Below the pieces are notes generated by a model. The model did no database searches. It was not told the origin of the DNA and saw only the letters and a list, made by a program, of their open reading frames with translations. From NCBI GenBank assembly GCA_910589385.1, contig CAJUTU010000006.1, forward strand, positions 1 through 64,000: a stretch of DNA of 64,000 nt, in the 5' to 3' direction. Below, one piece after another: positions 1 to 8,582 of this stretch. The translations under genes and the position numbers were made by a program. This stretch comes from an uncultured Lachnospiraceae bacterium (GTDB lineage: Bacteria > Bacillota > Clostridia > Lachnospirales > Lachnospiraceae). Position 1 is the stretch's first letter; each line of letters starts with the position of its first letter.

Positions 1-103
1 ATTGATTATATAGGGATAGTATGTCTATCGACCCATTTTGTAACTAACACCATTATTTTAAATGATTGGATTATGAGCCGTTGCGGAAAAGTTTATTGTA
101 TAT

Positions 104-151
104 AAAGGGACTGATGCACAGATGAAAGTCTGATGCATAAGTCTCTTTTTT
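104..151 (+). terminator. hairpin with T-run upstream of the M23 gene
   Basis: The arms 104-118 and 134-148 are complementary over about 15 bp with one mismatch and a G-T pair, and six T follow. It probably ends a gene lying left of the window, or acts as a leader attenuator for the M23 gene. The 12-base motif of its right arm (131-142) recurs at 185-196, just before the M23 ribosome binding site. Confidence 0.6.
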
Positions 152-227
152 GTGGGAAAAACTCGTTGTTATCTCCCGGATTTATGATGCATAAGTTATA
201 GAAGAGACTAAGACGAGGAGCATGGGA

Positions 228-1343
228 ATGCGGGATTACCGAAAAATAAAGACTGCAATCGGCATAGAGCTTGCTGCAATCGCAGTCTCTGTGGCCATAT
301 TGGGGATACATGGAATGTGGAGTTCCCAAAAGTCTGACAGCATGGAATCAGCCAGCGGAAAGCTTTTTATGGACGAAATAGAAGATAACGCGAACACTGA
401 TTCAGGCGGAGAAAAGAAGGATTACATAAAATGGGTGGATTTCGATGTTACTGCAGAAGCGATGAAACAGGCGTACCAGTATGATGTGGATACTTATGGA
501 AAAGAAATCCATCTGGACTGGATTGACCTTCTGGCGATCATGGGTGCCAAAAACGGAGGTGATTTTAAAAAATACAAATCTGAGGATATGAGTGAGGCTG
601 TAGAGAAGTTACTTTCGGCAGACAGTACGGTAGAAGAATATACAAAGGATATGAAGTATTTTTCCTATTACAGAGAAGCATACGGAGCAGTGTTAGAAGG
701 TATGGTTGGAGAGTACAAGATTGAATGTGCCGGAGAGAACGGAAACCAGCAATGGAAATCATGTTATGGATTGAAGGCCTTTAATCCTATTGCAAAAGGA
801 TTTCCTTATTCGGATTATGACGATTTCGGTGCAGCCAGGAGCTATGGATACCGCCGCAGCCATCTGGGGCACGACATGATGGGGCAGGTGGGAACTCCGG
901 TGATCAGCGTAGAAAGCGGTAGGATTACTGCCCTTGGATGGAACCAGTACGGTGGATGGCGCATTGGATTGGAAAGCTTTGACGGAAGAAGGTACTATTA
1001 TTATGCCCATCTGCGGCAGAACCGCCCTTATGCGGAAGGATTGAAAGTAGGGGATGTTGTCCAGGCAGGAGATGTGATCGGATATATGGGGAGAACTGGA
1101 TACAGCAAGACAGAAAATGTAAATAATATTGATGAACCTCATCTGCATTTCGGCCTGCAGTTAATCTTTGACGAATCCCAGAGAGAGGGAAACGGAGAAA
1201 TATGGGTCAGCGCCTACGAATTGGTCAAATTTCTTTCTGCAAACCGTTCGGAGGTCTCCCGTAATGATGAGACTAAGGAGTGGACCCGGGTTTATCAGAT
1301 GCAGGATATGGCAGTAGAAGAATATACGAAGACAAAAGAATAA
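228..1343 (+). CDS. membrane-anchored M23 family peptidoglycan endopeptidase
   Basis: This is a 371-residue protein with one N-terminal membrane helix (about residues 8-28) and a C-terminal LytM/M23 domain. Zinc-site motifs are visible: HLGHD near residue 210 and HLHFG near residue 304, with the glycine-rich GxxVxxGDVIGYMG stretch between them. M23 enzymes cut peptide cross-bridges of the cell wall outside the membrane; the visible zinc ligands suggest an active enzyme rather than a degenerate LytM factor. I chose the ATG at 228 because GAGGAG at 215-220 is 7 nt upstream; the ATG at 222 is too close. The central part (residues 50-190) matches nothing I recognise. It stands alone, between terminators. 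Confidence 0.85.
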   Translation: MRDYRKIKTAIGIELAAIAVSVAILGIHGMWSSQKSDSMESASGKLFMDEIEDNANTDSGGEKKDYIKWVDFDVTAEAMKQAYQYDVDTYGKEIHLDWIDLLAIMGAKNGGDFKKYKSEDMSEAVEKLLSADSTVEEYTKDMKYFSYYREAYGAVLEGMVGEYKIECAGENGNQQWKSCYGLKAFNPIAKGFPYSDYDDFGAARSYGYRRSHLGHDMMGQVGTPVISVESGRITALGWNQYGGWRIGLESFDGRRYYYYAHLRQNRPYAEGLKVGDVVQAGDVIGYMGRTGYSKTENVNNIDEPHLHFGLQLIFDESQREGNGEIWVSAYELVKFLSANRSEVSRNDETKEWTRVYQMQDMAVEEYTKTKE

Positions 1344-1457
1344 AAAGATATTTCCAGTATTCAAAATCATACGTTTTCATTATGACTGTATGCAGAGGAT
1401 CTGCTGGCAGATGGAGAGGATATGCTAATATGTGAAGCATATTTATTCCAGTTTCCG

Positions 1458-1477
1458 GCAGATTTTCTGCTTTTTTT
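1458..1477 (+). terminator. short terminator after the M23 gene
   Basis: A 5-bp stem (GCAGA/TCTGC) with a 3-nt loop is followed by seven T. It lies just before the promoter of the GntR gene. Confidence 0.5.
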
Positions 1478-1486
1478 CTCATATAC

Positions 1487-1529
1487 TTGACACATAACTG
1501 TTTATAGTGTATATATAACATATAAACAG
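1487..1529 (+). promoter_or_regulatory. promoter with palindromic operator for the GntR gene
   Basis: TTGACA at 1487-1492, a 17-nt spacer and TATATA at 1510-1515 form a near-consensus sigma-A promoter. A perfect 9-bp inverted repeat, CTGTTTATA at 1498-1506 and TATAAACAG at 1521-1529, brackets the -10 box with a 14-nt AT-rich centre. Its position suggests self-repression by the GntR regulator encoded 17 nt downstream; that assignment is inference. Confidence 0.75.
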
Positions 1530-1545
1530 CTAGGAAGGTTGTGAT

Positions 1546-1932
1546 GTGTTGAAACTATTGCAGAATTCGGGAATACCGATATATCAGCAGATTGCTGAAC
1601 AACTGAAGACAGATATTCTGGCAGGCAGGCTGAAGGAGGGGGAATATCTTCCGTCAATCCGCGGCCTGGCAAAGGAATTGAAGATCAGTGTCATTACTAC
1701 AATGAAAGCATATGAACAGCTCGCGGCAGAAGGGCTTGTGACCGCTGTCCAGGGAAAGGGATTTTATGTCAATGCCCAGGACAGTGAGATGTTGAAAGAA
1801 CAGCATCTGCGCCGGGTAGAAGCGTCCTTGATGGAGGCGATCCATGCGGCGGAGATTGCAGGTATGACACAGGAAGAACTGAAAACAACACTGTGGGTAC
1901 TGCTGGATATGAAAGAGGAGCAAAAGGATTGA
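1546..1932 (+). CDS. GntR family (YtrA-type) transcriptional regulator
   Basis: This 128-residue protein has an N-terminal GntR winged helix (residues 1-72, with the PIYQQI and GEYLPSIRGLAKEL segments) and a short helical tail. That size fits the YtrA subfamily, which lacks a large ligand domain and usually controls an ABC exporter directly downstream. The start is GTG at 1546, preceded by AGGAAGG; the overlapping ATG at 1544 is in another frame. Its own promoter carries a palindromic operator. The two following genes are the expected ATPase and permease but are broken, so the regulator may now control only itself or distant targets. Confidence 0.9.
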   Translation: MLKLLQNSGIPIYQQIAEQLKTDILAGRLKEGEYLPSIRGLAKELKISVITTMKAYEQLAAEGLVTAVQGKGFYVNAQDSEMLKEQHLRRVEASLMEAIHAAEIAGMTQEELKTTLWVLLDMKEEQKD

Positions 1933-1982
1933 AGGCGATTTAAAACATGAAAGCAGCAGACATATAAGAAAGGGCGGAGGAC

Positions 1983-2628
1983 ATGAATCAAACAGATAAA
2001 AAAAGAGGAAAGTGTAATACAGGCCAGGAATCTGGAAAAGAAATATGGCAGTTTTCATATTGCCATTCCACGGTTGGAGATACCAAAAGGATTTGCCACG
2101 GCATTGATCGGAGAAAATGGAGCCGGGAAGACGACGCTTCCCAACATACTATCTGGCATTCGGTTGGATTTTAAAGGGGAGGTGTTCTATTTTGTGGCCC
2201 AGGATCCAGGATTGGATAGCAGCATACAGGAATATCTGGATCCTCTGATGCGGGAGCAGCTTTGTGACAGGATGCGTGATTATCTGGATGAGGGAAATGG
2301 GGAACATTCCATATTCTTTTCCACCCACAATATCGCAGATATGGAAAATGTGACAGACTATGCTATCATCATGGAGCATGGGGCTATTGTAGAGGAAGGG
2401 TTTGTAGAAGATCTGAAAGAAGAATACGTTTTAGTAAAAGGGGAGGCCGCAGATGCTGGACAGGCCGGAGGAATCCTGCTTTCCATGAACAGGAGTGCCT
2501 ATGGGTTTGAGGGGATCTGTCATGCCAGGGATCTGGACCGGCTGTCCAAAATGGATGTGGCTGTGGAGATTCCTACACTCTCTCAGATCTGTGTGGCAGT
2601 CATGAAAGCAAACAGCCAAAGTAGATAG
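1983..2628 (+). pseudogene. decayed ABC transporter ATP-binding gene
   Basis: The reading frame opens at ATG 1983 and is thrown out after seven codons at a run of seven A (1998-2004). Removing one A restores a typical ATPase start that reads on through RNLEKKYG and the Walker A motif GENGAGKTT. After Walker A the protein goes almost at once to the H-loop region (FFSTHN); the Q-loop, LSGGQ signature and Walker B are absent, so there is also an internal deletion. The remaining C-terminal part is intact to 2628. The gene would have encoded the ATPase partner of a YtrA-type exporter. I judge it non-functional. Confidence 0.8.
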
Positions 2629-2650
2629 CAGGAAGGGATGATCCACATTT

Positions 2651-3379
2651 ATGAAGAAGAAAATAAAAAGATATCTGACATTTACATCTTTTCTGTACCG
2701 GATTGCCGTATTTATCATGATGCCTGTCTTATTTATGGGGATTGGTGCGTATGCCGGGAGCCTTTTTGGAGAGTTGGGGCTGATGTCTGTGGCGGGATTT
2801 CTGACCATTGGCTGTTCTTTGGCCTGCAGGCAAAAGAATCGGAAAAGGCGGAATTTCTTAAGACATCCGGTGTGGGAATAGAAATCATGCAGGATGCGCT
2901 GATACTGGATCTGGTGCGGAAGTTCCTAACAGCCATAGGAATCATAGCGGCCGGTTATCTGCTTCCAGGGCTTTCAGGTGGATTTCTGTACATGGTGCTG
3001 GTATCTTATGTTTTTTCTGTTTTAGGCACATTTTTGTCCAGATATGGCGGCACGCTTTTGATCAATATATGCATTGCACAGTCTGCGATGCTGTTTGTAG
3101 TGGTATGTCTGCTCTGTATGTTACGTCAGGGATTACTGAAATTTATGTTTGGTATGGAGGATGCTCTTTGCTTCGGACTTTTTGATCATGTTCTATTTCC
3201 GTGGTGTCTTCCATTGGGGTATCTTTGAAAATAGTATCGCCTCTCTGATGTGGAGCGTGCTGCTCGGATTTGTGCTGCTCATAGCAGGAGCCATCATGGA
3301 ATACGAATTCTTTCTTCTGTTTTACAAAAAGCCTGTTTCAAAGCGGATGATTGGGGGACAAGCAATGAAGGAATTATAA
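2651..3379 (+). pseudogene. decayed ABC transporter permease gene
   Basis: Three frame segments read as one hydrophobic protein. The first starts at ATG 2651, the second takes over near 2790-2800 (at a GGCGGG stretch) and carries the segment ending in VRKFL plus two membrane helices, and the third takes over near 3140-3160 and runs to TAA 3379. Joined, they give roughly 240 residues with about six membrane segments, as expected for the membrane partner of a small ABC exporter. The frameshifts agree with the broken ATPase gene just upstream. No other gene in this stretch is convincing. Confidence 0.7.
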
Positions 3380-3622
3380 GGAAGTACAGATTTCTTTTTT
3401 ACAGGAACGATTCTTTTGTACAGGAGTATCAGATGGCGTGGTTTGTTTCAGTCTGAAAAATTTTCTTCTTTATTTTTTAGAATAATTTACCTTTACACAG
3501 GGTAACCTAACCGTATAAAACGGCTGACCGGAAACTTTGCATAAACGGTGGGTTTTTCATTGGATCATAAGCTGATCTATGTATCGGTTTTCCAGTGCCG
3601 TGTGTGAAAGGACTTTAATACA

Positions 3623-4990
3623 ATGGTAGAAAAGATTTCAAAAAAAGTAGCATCTTCCTTTGAGGAAAATATCGCATACATGGATAAAATACTTCCAGTG
3701 AAGGACAGTTTTGACATTATCCGGCGTGATATGGTCATTGGGGGGAGGAACGCGACTTTTTATTTTATCGACGGTTTTACCAAAGACGAGACTATGCTGA
3801 AGATCATGGACTCTTTCTTCCGGGTTACGGCAGAAGATATGTCAGAAGATGCGACGGCGTTTGCAAAAAGTAAGATTCCCTATGTGGAGGTGGATGTGAT
3901 CGGAGATTTTGACCAGGTAGTGCGCAATGTCCTTTCAGGCATGACCTGCCTGTTCATCAGCGGCTATGAGGTCTGCATCTCGATCGACTGCCGGACCTAC
4001 CCTGCCAGGAGTGTAGGAGAGCCGGAAAAAGACAAGTCACTCCGTGGTTCCCGTGACGGATTCGTTGAGACGATCGTGTTCAATACCGCTTTGATCCGCC
4101 GCAGGATCCGCGACCCACATCTGGTGATGGAGATTACAGAGGCAGGACAGGCATCCAGGACCGATATCGCGATCTGCTATATGAAAGACCGGGTGGATAA
4201 AGATCTGCTGGCGAATATAAAGCAAAGGATTGAACAGCTTCATGTAGATGACCTGCGAATGAATCAGCAGAGCCTGGCAGAAGCAATCTATCATCGGAAA
4301 TGGTTCAACCCGTTTCCGAAGTTTAAATTTACGGAGAGACCAGACACCTCGGCCGCCTGTCTTCTGGAGGGGAAAGTGGTGATCCTGGTGGATAATTCGC
4401 CGTCTGCCATGATCCTGCCGACTTCGATTTTTGATGTGGTGGAAGAAGCAAATGATTATTATTTCCCCAAGATAACGGGGGTATATCTGAAAGTTTCCAG
4501 GGCGGTCATTGCATTTTTGACTGTATTTTTAACCCCAGTTTTTTTGCTGTTTATGCAGAACCTGAACTGGCTGCCGGAGGTTTTCGCCTTTGTAGCGTTG
4601 AAGGATACGGTCAATATTCCATTGGTGTTCCAGCTTTTACTTCTGGAAGTCGCTATTGACGGCCTGCATCTTGCGGCGTTGAATACACCGAGTATGCTCA
4701 GTACCCCGTTGAGCGTTATTACAGCCCTGGTACTGGGAGAATTTTCTGTATCTTCGGGATGGTTCAATTCCGAGGTGATGCTGTATATGGCCTTTGTAGC
4801 TATGGCAAACTATGCGCAGCCTAACTTTGAACTCGGATATGCGATGAAGTTCATGCGGATCATGCTCCTGATCCTGACGGCGCTGTTTAACTGGATTGGA
4901 TTTGCGGCAGGATGTATCCTTGTATTCTGTTTCCTGCTTTTCAACAGGACCCTCACAGGAAGAAGTTTTTTAAATGTGAAAATGAACTAA
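3623..4990 (+). CDS. spoVAF: GerA family spore germination protein, SpoVAF-like
   Basis: This 455-residue protein has a soluble N-terminal half and a C-terminal half with four to five membrane helices (from about residue 290). It follows the GerA A-subunit plan throughout, including RDPHLVMEITEAGQASRTD, the LLEGKVVILVDNSP segment and PTSIFDVVEEANDYY. The length and lack of an extended N-terminus fit SpoVAF better than GerAA/GerBA. SpoVAF sits in the inner spore membrane and assists germination. There is no neighbouring spoVA or ger gene, so it is monocistronic here. A ribosome binding site (GAAAGGA) lies upstream of ATG 3623. Expression is expected in the forespore, but I could not identify a clear SigG promoter. 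Confidence 0.85.
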   Translation: MVEKISKKVASSFEENIAYMDKILPVKDSFDIIRRDMVIGGRNATFYFIDGFTKDETMLKIMDSFFRVTAEDMSEDATAFAKSKIPYVEVDVIGDFDQVVRNVLSGMTCLFISGYEVCISIDCRTYPARSVGEPEKDKSLRGSRDGFVETIVFNTALIRRRIRDPHLVMEITEAGQASRTDIAICYMKDRVDKDLLANIKQRIEQLHVDDLRMNQQSLAEAIYHRKWFNPFPKFKFTERPDTSAACLLEGKVVILVDNSPSAMILPTSIFDVVEEANDYYFPKITGVYLKVSRAVIAFLTVFLTPVFLLFMQNLNWLPEVFAFVALKDTVNIPLVFQLLLLEVAIDGLHLAALNTPSMLSTPLSVITALVLGEFSVSSGWFNSEVMLYMAFVAMANYAQPNFELGYAMKFMRIMLLILTALFNWIGFAAGCILVFCFLLFNRTLTGRSFLNVKMN

Positions 4991-5040
4991 AAATCGAAAA
5001 GGTTTTCTGGTTTGAGCAGATCGAATGAAGTAATATTAGA

Positions 5041-5074
5041 AGACAGGGCAGGGCATATTTACCCTGTCTTTTTT
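5041..5074 (+). terminator. terminator after the spoVAF-like gene
   Basis: AGACAGGG and CCCTGTCT form a perfect 8-bp stem followed by a T-run. The rest of the 4991-5303 intergenic stretch holds AT-rich DNA with a possible -10 box (TATACT near 5148) for the MATE gene; I see no other feature there. Confidence 0.8.
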
Positions 5075-5303
5075 GTCTGATTTTTTCTTTTTTTGGATTC
5101 TTATTCTGATTTAAAAAAGTAGTAGTGAAATATATTAAAAACCATGATATACTAACAAAATATCTATAATAAAGATGAAACAAGAGAGGTTCTGCAAAGT
5201 GGAATGCTTGTATCTTTTTTTCTGTGGATGAATGACAGAAATAGGGTATCCGAGGATTCTGATAGAACTGGCAGAATGACAGAAAGGAAGTGTCAGAATA
5301 GGA

Positions 5304-6677
5304 ATGGAAAGAAATGACGAAAGACTGGGAAGCGCGCCTTTAGGAAAATTGATGGTCAGTATGGCCCTGCCGGCGGTGGCGGCTCAAGTCATCAATGTAC
5401 TTTACAATATTGTAGACCGGATTTATATTGGGCATATTGCAGGCTATGGGGAGCTTGCACTGACCGGAGTGGGAGTCACAGCGCCAATTCTTATGGTTAT
5501 TTCCGCATTTAGTGCATTTGCCGGAATGGGAGGAGCGCCTCAGGCATCGATTCAGTTAGGAAAGAAAAACTATGAAGGTGCGGAAAAGATATTAGGAAGC
5601 AGTGTTGCGATGCTTCTGCTGTTTTCCGTTGTGCTGACTATTGTTTTCCAGGCATTTAAGACTCCGATTTTGTATGCTTTTGGAGCCAGTGACAATACGA
5701 TTATTTATGCAAGGCAGTATATCACTATTTATCTGGTGGGCACTATTTTTGTACAGTTTGCTCTGGGACTGAATACTTATATCAGCGGACAGGGGAACGC
5801 GAAAGTTGCGATGCTGTCTGTCTTGCTTGGAGCAATCACAAATATTATTCTCGACCCGATTTTTATTTTTGGTCTGGGAATGGGCGTCAGAGGGGCAGCA
5901 TTAGCCACTATTATTTCACAGGCATTGAGCGCGGCATGGGTTCTGCGGTTCCTGACATCACCCAAAAGCGTGATTCGGATCCGAAGGGAATATATTCGTT
6001 TTGATAAAGGGATCATTCTGGGAATAGCAGCACTTGGCATTTCTCCGTTTATCATGCAGAGCACGGAAAGTCTTGTTATGATCACGCTCAATACTGGTTT
6101 GCAGAAATATGGAGGAGACTTGTATGTAGGCACTATGTCGATCATGACCAGCGTGATGCAGCTTATCATTATCCCGGTACAGGGAATCTCACAGGGCGTT
6201 CAGCCGATCATGAGTTATAATTATGGTGCGGGTAACATAAAGCGTGTGAAGGATACGTTTGTGCGCATGGTTTTGATCTGTCTGGCGGGAACGATTCTTT
6301 TTGCCGGAATTGCGGTTCTAAAACCGGCGTTTTATGCACAGTTGTTCAGCAGCAATGAAGAGTTGACGGCGCTGACATGCCGGTATATGCCAATTTATTT
6401 TTTGGGAATTACGATTTTTGGTATTCAGATGGGATGCCAGACGACTTTTTTGGCATTGGGACAGGCAAAGGTATCTTTGGTGATAGCGTTACTTAGAAAA
6501 GTAGTGCTTTTAATTCCGCTGGCAATTATATTTCCCAAATTCATGGGTGTTGTGGGAATCTATCGGGCGGAACCGACTGCAGATTTTACGTCTGTTGCAA
6601 TCACGATGATTTTATTCTTTATAACTGCGAGAAAAGTATTGGCAGAAGAACGGACAGGACAGACACAGAGGAATTAA
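5304..6677 (+). CDS. MATE family multidrug/cation efflux protein
   Basis: This 457-residue, twelve-helix membrane protein starts with the MATE pattern (PLGKLMVSMALPAVAAQVIN, then NIVDRIYIGHI). The two six-helix halves are visible, including QGISQGVQPIMSYNYGAG in the second. MATE proteins export drugs or metabolites by Na+ or H+ antiport. Substrate cannot be told from sequence. The sequence PTADFTSVAIT near the C-terminus is common in Clostridia MATE members. It is a single gene with terminators on both sides. The ATG at 5304 is the first of the frame, but its ribosome binding site (GGAAG) is rather far upstream. Confidence 0.9.
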   Translation: MERNDERLGSAPLGKLMVSMALPAVAAQVINVLYNIVDRIYIGHIAGYGELALTGVGVTAPILMVISAFSAFAGMGGAPQASIQLGKKNYEGAEKILGSSVAMLLLFSVVLTIVFQAFKTPILYAFGASDNTIIYARQYITIYLVGTIFVQFALGLNTYISGQGNAKVAMLSVLLGAITNIILDPIFIFGLGMGVRGAALATIISQALSAAWVLRFLTSPKSVIRIRREYIRFDKGIILGIAALGISPFIMQSTESLVMITLNTGLQKYGGDLYVGTMSIMTSVMQLIIIPVQGISQGVQPIMSYNYGAGNIKRVKDTFVRMVLICLAGTILFAGIAVLKPAFYAQLFSSNEELTALTCRYMPIYFLGITIFGIQMGCQTTFLALGQAKVSLVIALLRKVVLLIPLAIIFPKFMGVVGIYRAEPTADFTSVAITMILFFITARKVLAEERTGQTQRN

Positions 6678-6723
6678 GCAATTGGTTTGTGCTGCAATGA
6701 AAGAAAAGATGTACATTCGTACT

Positions 6724-6778
6724 CCTGAAAAAGTCCGGCAAAGCGTTTGGATATTCTGCTTTGCCGGACTTTTCAGGT
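6724..6778. terminator. bidirectional terminator between MATE and NSS genes
   Basis: The arms 6724-6744 and 6758-6777 match over 20 bp with a single extra A. A- and T-runs sit inside both arms, so it can serve the two convergent genes. Confidence 0.85.
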
Positions 6779-6826
6779 TCATATGTTTAGGAACTATAAA
6801 TACGAAAATTTGGAATCCTCTTTTGC

Positions 6827-8185
6827 TTACATTACAAAAATGCCTAATGCATTCAGAATAGAACTGATGAGAATTGCTATCAGGATAATCGGGGCAACCC
6901 ACTTGATGATCACAGTGAATAAACTTTTCCATTTAAAAGCTGCTCCTTCCGCACAGGCCTCGTCAATAATGGTCTGCGGCTTGATGACAAAGCCCACAAA
7001 GAAACAGGTCAACAGTGCAACGATTGGCATCAGGATGCTGTTGCTGATGAAATCCCATGCATCAAGGATGGACATGCCCAACGGCTGTATGAAATCCCAG
7101 ATTCCGAAGCCGAGGGATGAAGGAATTCCCATCAGAAGGCAGTATACAAATACTATAATACTGGTTGTTCTGCGTGTCCAGTGGAACAGATCCATCAAGA
7201 TAGAAACGATGGTTTCCATCAGGGAAATTGCAGAGGTAACCGCTGCAAAGAACACCAGGATAAAGAATACGGTGCCAAGTATTCCACCCAGCTTCATGCT
7301 GGCAAATACCTTTGGCAGTGTAATGAACATGAGCCCAGGGCCTGCATTTAAGGCAGAAGGGTCTCCCCCGGAGAAAGCAAATACGGCGGGGATGATCATC
7401 AAACCTGCGAAAAATGCAATCCCGGTATCGAAAACTTCAATCTGCCTTACGGAACTCTCCAGATTTGTTGATTTCTTCATATAGGAACCGTAGGTGATCA
7501 TAATTCCCATTGCAAGCGACATGGAATAAAAAAGCTGTCCCATGGCAGAGAGCACGGTTTTTACTGAAAAATCGGACATATGCGGCATTACATAATACTT
7601 AACGCCGTCCATTGCTCCGTCAATTGTCAGGACATACAAAGAGATACAGATTGTTAATACTACTAGCAAAGGCATCATGATCTTGCTGACCTTTTCGATC
7701 CCTTTTTCAACTCCACAGATAACAACCACTGCAGTAATGGCAGCAAAAAGAGTAAACCACAGGATTGGTTCTGACACGCCGGAGATAAAGCCGGTAAAGT
7801 AAGTATCCTCAGCAGCAGTCTTTACTCCGCCTGTGAGGAAAGTGAAAAAATACTTGATGACCCATCCTCCGATAACAGAATAATAAGGATAAATGATGAC
7901 CGGTACAAGAGCTGCGAGAACACCTACAAAGCGGTAGCGTTTATTTAAAGAAGCAAAAGCTCCAATAGCACTCAGCCCGGTTTTCCTGCCCAGCGCGATC
8001 TCTGCGATCATCAGAGAAAATCCGAAAGTTACTGCCAGAATGATATAGCAAAGCAGGAAAGTGCCTCCTCCATACTGAGCCGCCAGATACGGGAAACGCC
8101 AAATGTTCCCCAGGCCTACGGCTGAGCCTGAGGCCGCAAGGATAAAGCCGATCCGGCTTGTGAAGTTACTTCTGTTACTTTTCAT
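6827..8185 (-). CDS. neurotransmitter:sodium symporter (NSS) family transporter
   Basis: This 452-residue protein begins with the NSS signature (SRIGFILAASGSAVGLGNIWRFPYL), which forms the Na+ and substrate sites in TM1. About eleven to twelve helices follow, as in LeuT-like bacterial members. It would import an amino acid or related amine with Na+. The start ATG (8183-8185, read on the minus strand) is preceded by GAGGAGGA. The gene is convergent with the MATE gene and divergent from the infC operon. Substrate is unknown. Confidence 0.92.
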   Translation of the reverse strand: MKSNRSNFTSRIGFILAASGSAVGLGNIWRFPYLAAQYGGGTFLLCYIILAVTFGFSLMIAEIALGRKTGLSAIGAFASLNKRYRFVGVLAALVPVIIYPYYSVIGGWVIKYFFTFLTGGVKTAAEDTYFTGFISGVSEPILWFTLFAAITAVVVICGVEKGIEKVSKIMMPLLVVLTICISLYVLTIDGAMDGVKYYVMPHMSDFSVKTVLSAMGQLFYSMSLAMGIMITYGSYMKKSTNLESSVRQIEVFDTGIAFFAGLMIIPAVFAFSGGDPSALNAGPGLMFITLPKVFASMKLGGILGTVFFILVFFAAVTSAISLMETIVSILMDLFHWTRRTTSIIVFVYCLLMGIPSSLGFGIWDFIQPLGMSILDAWDFISNSILMPIVALLTCFFVGFVIKPQTIIDEACAEGAAFKWKSLFTVIIKWVAPIILIAILISSILNALGIFVM

Positions 8186-8340
8186 GATCTTAAGTCCTCC
8201 TCATAAATGGTAATTTTGTGTGGGATTTTACTGCATTATGCGTAAGTTATCTACGATTATGCCATAAAGTATCAGGAAATACAAGAGGAATTGCTACAGA
8301 TTGTAAACAGATCATAAATAACGAAGATTAAAAAAATATG

Positions 8341-8369
8341 TTGACAACAGTGGGAAATTATGATAGATT
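8341..8369 (+). promoter_or_regulatory. promoter of the infC-rpmI-rplT operon
   Basis: TTGACA at 8341-8346, a 17-nt spacer and TAGATT at 8364-8369. Transcription would start near 8376, leaving a leader of about 205 nt before infC. Confidence 0.75.
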
Positions 8370-8375
8370 ATTTCT

Positions 8376-8582
8376 TGCGTAAAGCAAAAAACAAAGCAGA
8401 GTATCCACTCTCACCATAGCGCAATCGGGCGGCTATTGGTTTGATATTGACACAGAGCGTAGGCGTTGTACGGATGTTTTATTTATCGTTATATGTCTGT
8501 GGATTGTCGGGTGGATATCTGTTCACTCGTTTTTTATTTGCAACAAGCCTAAAGGAAATTCATGTGACGGAGGTATACGACA
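8376..8582 (+). promoter_or_regulatory. infC/L20 operon leader with attenuator
   Basis: CGGGTG (8508-8513) and CACTCG (8524-8529) form a hairpin followed at once by TTTTTTATTT, a rho-independent terminator about 50 nt before infC. The 5' arm of this terminator can pair instead with 8398-8410 (TATCCAC with GTGGATA, plus flanking pairs), over a distance of 100 nt. The two pairings exclude each other, as expected for transcription attenuation. Ribosomal protein L20 autoregulates this operon in Bacillus through such a long-range leader; applying that here is inference. Confidence 0.65.

Noticed and set aside
1983..2174. A separate 63-residue gene before the ABC ATPase
   Set aside because: Past the A7 run the frame has no coding character, while the shifted frame continues the ATPase; it is the 5' end of the pseudogene.
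3380..3622. SigG-type promoter before the spoVAF-like gene
   Set aside because: GCATAAA near 3538 resembles a -35 box, but no -10 box of the right spacing fits well.
6747..7484. Long + strand frame (245 codons) opposite the NSS gene
   Set aside because: It is antisense to a clear symporter gene, has no ribosome binding site and reads as an improbable Met/Lys-rich protein.
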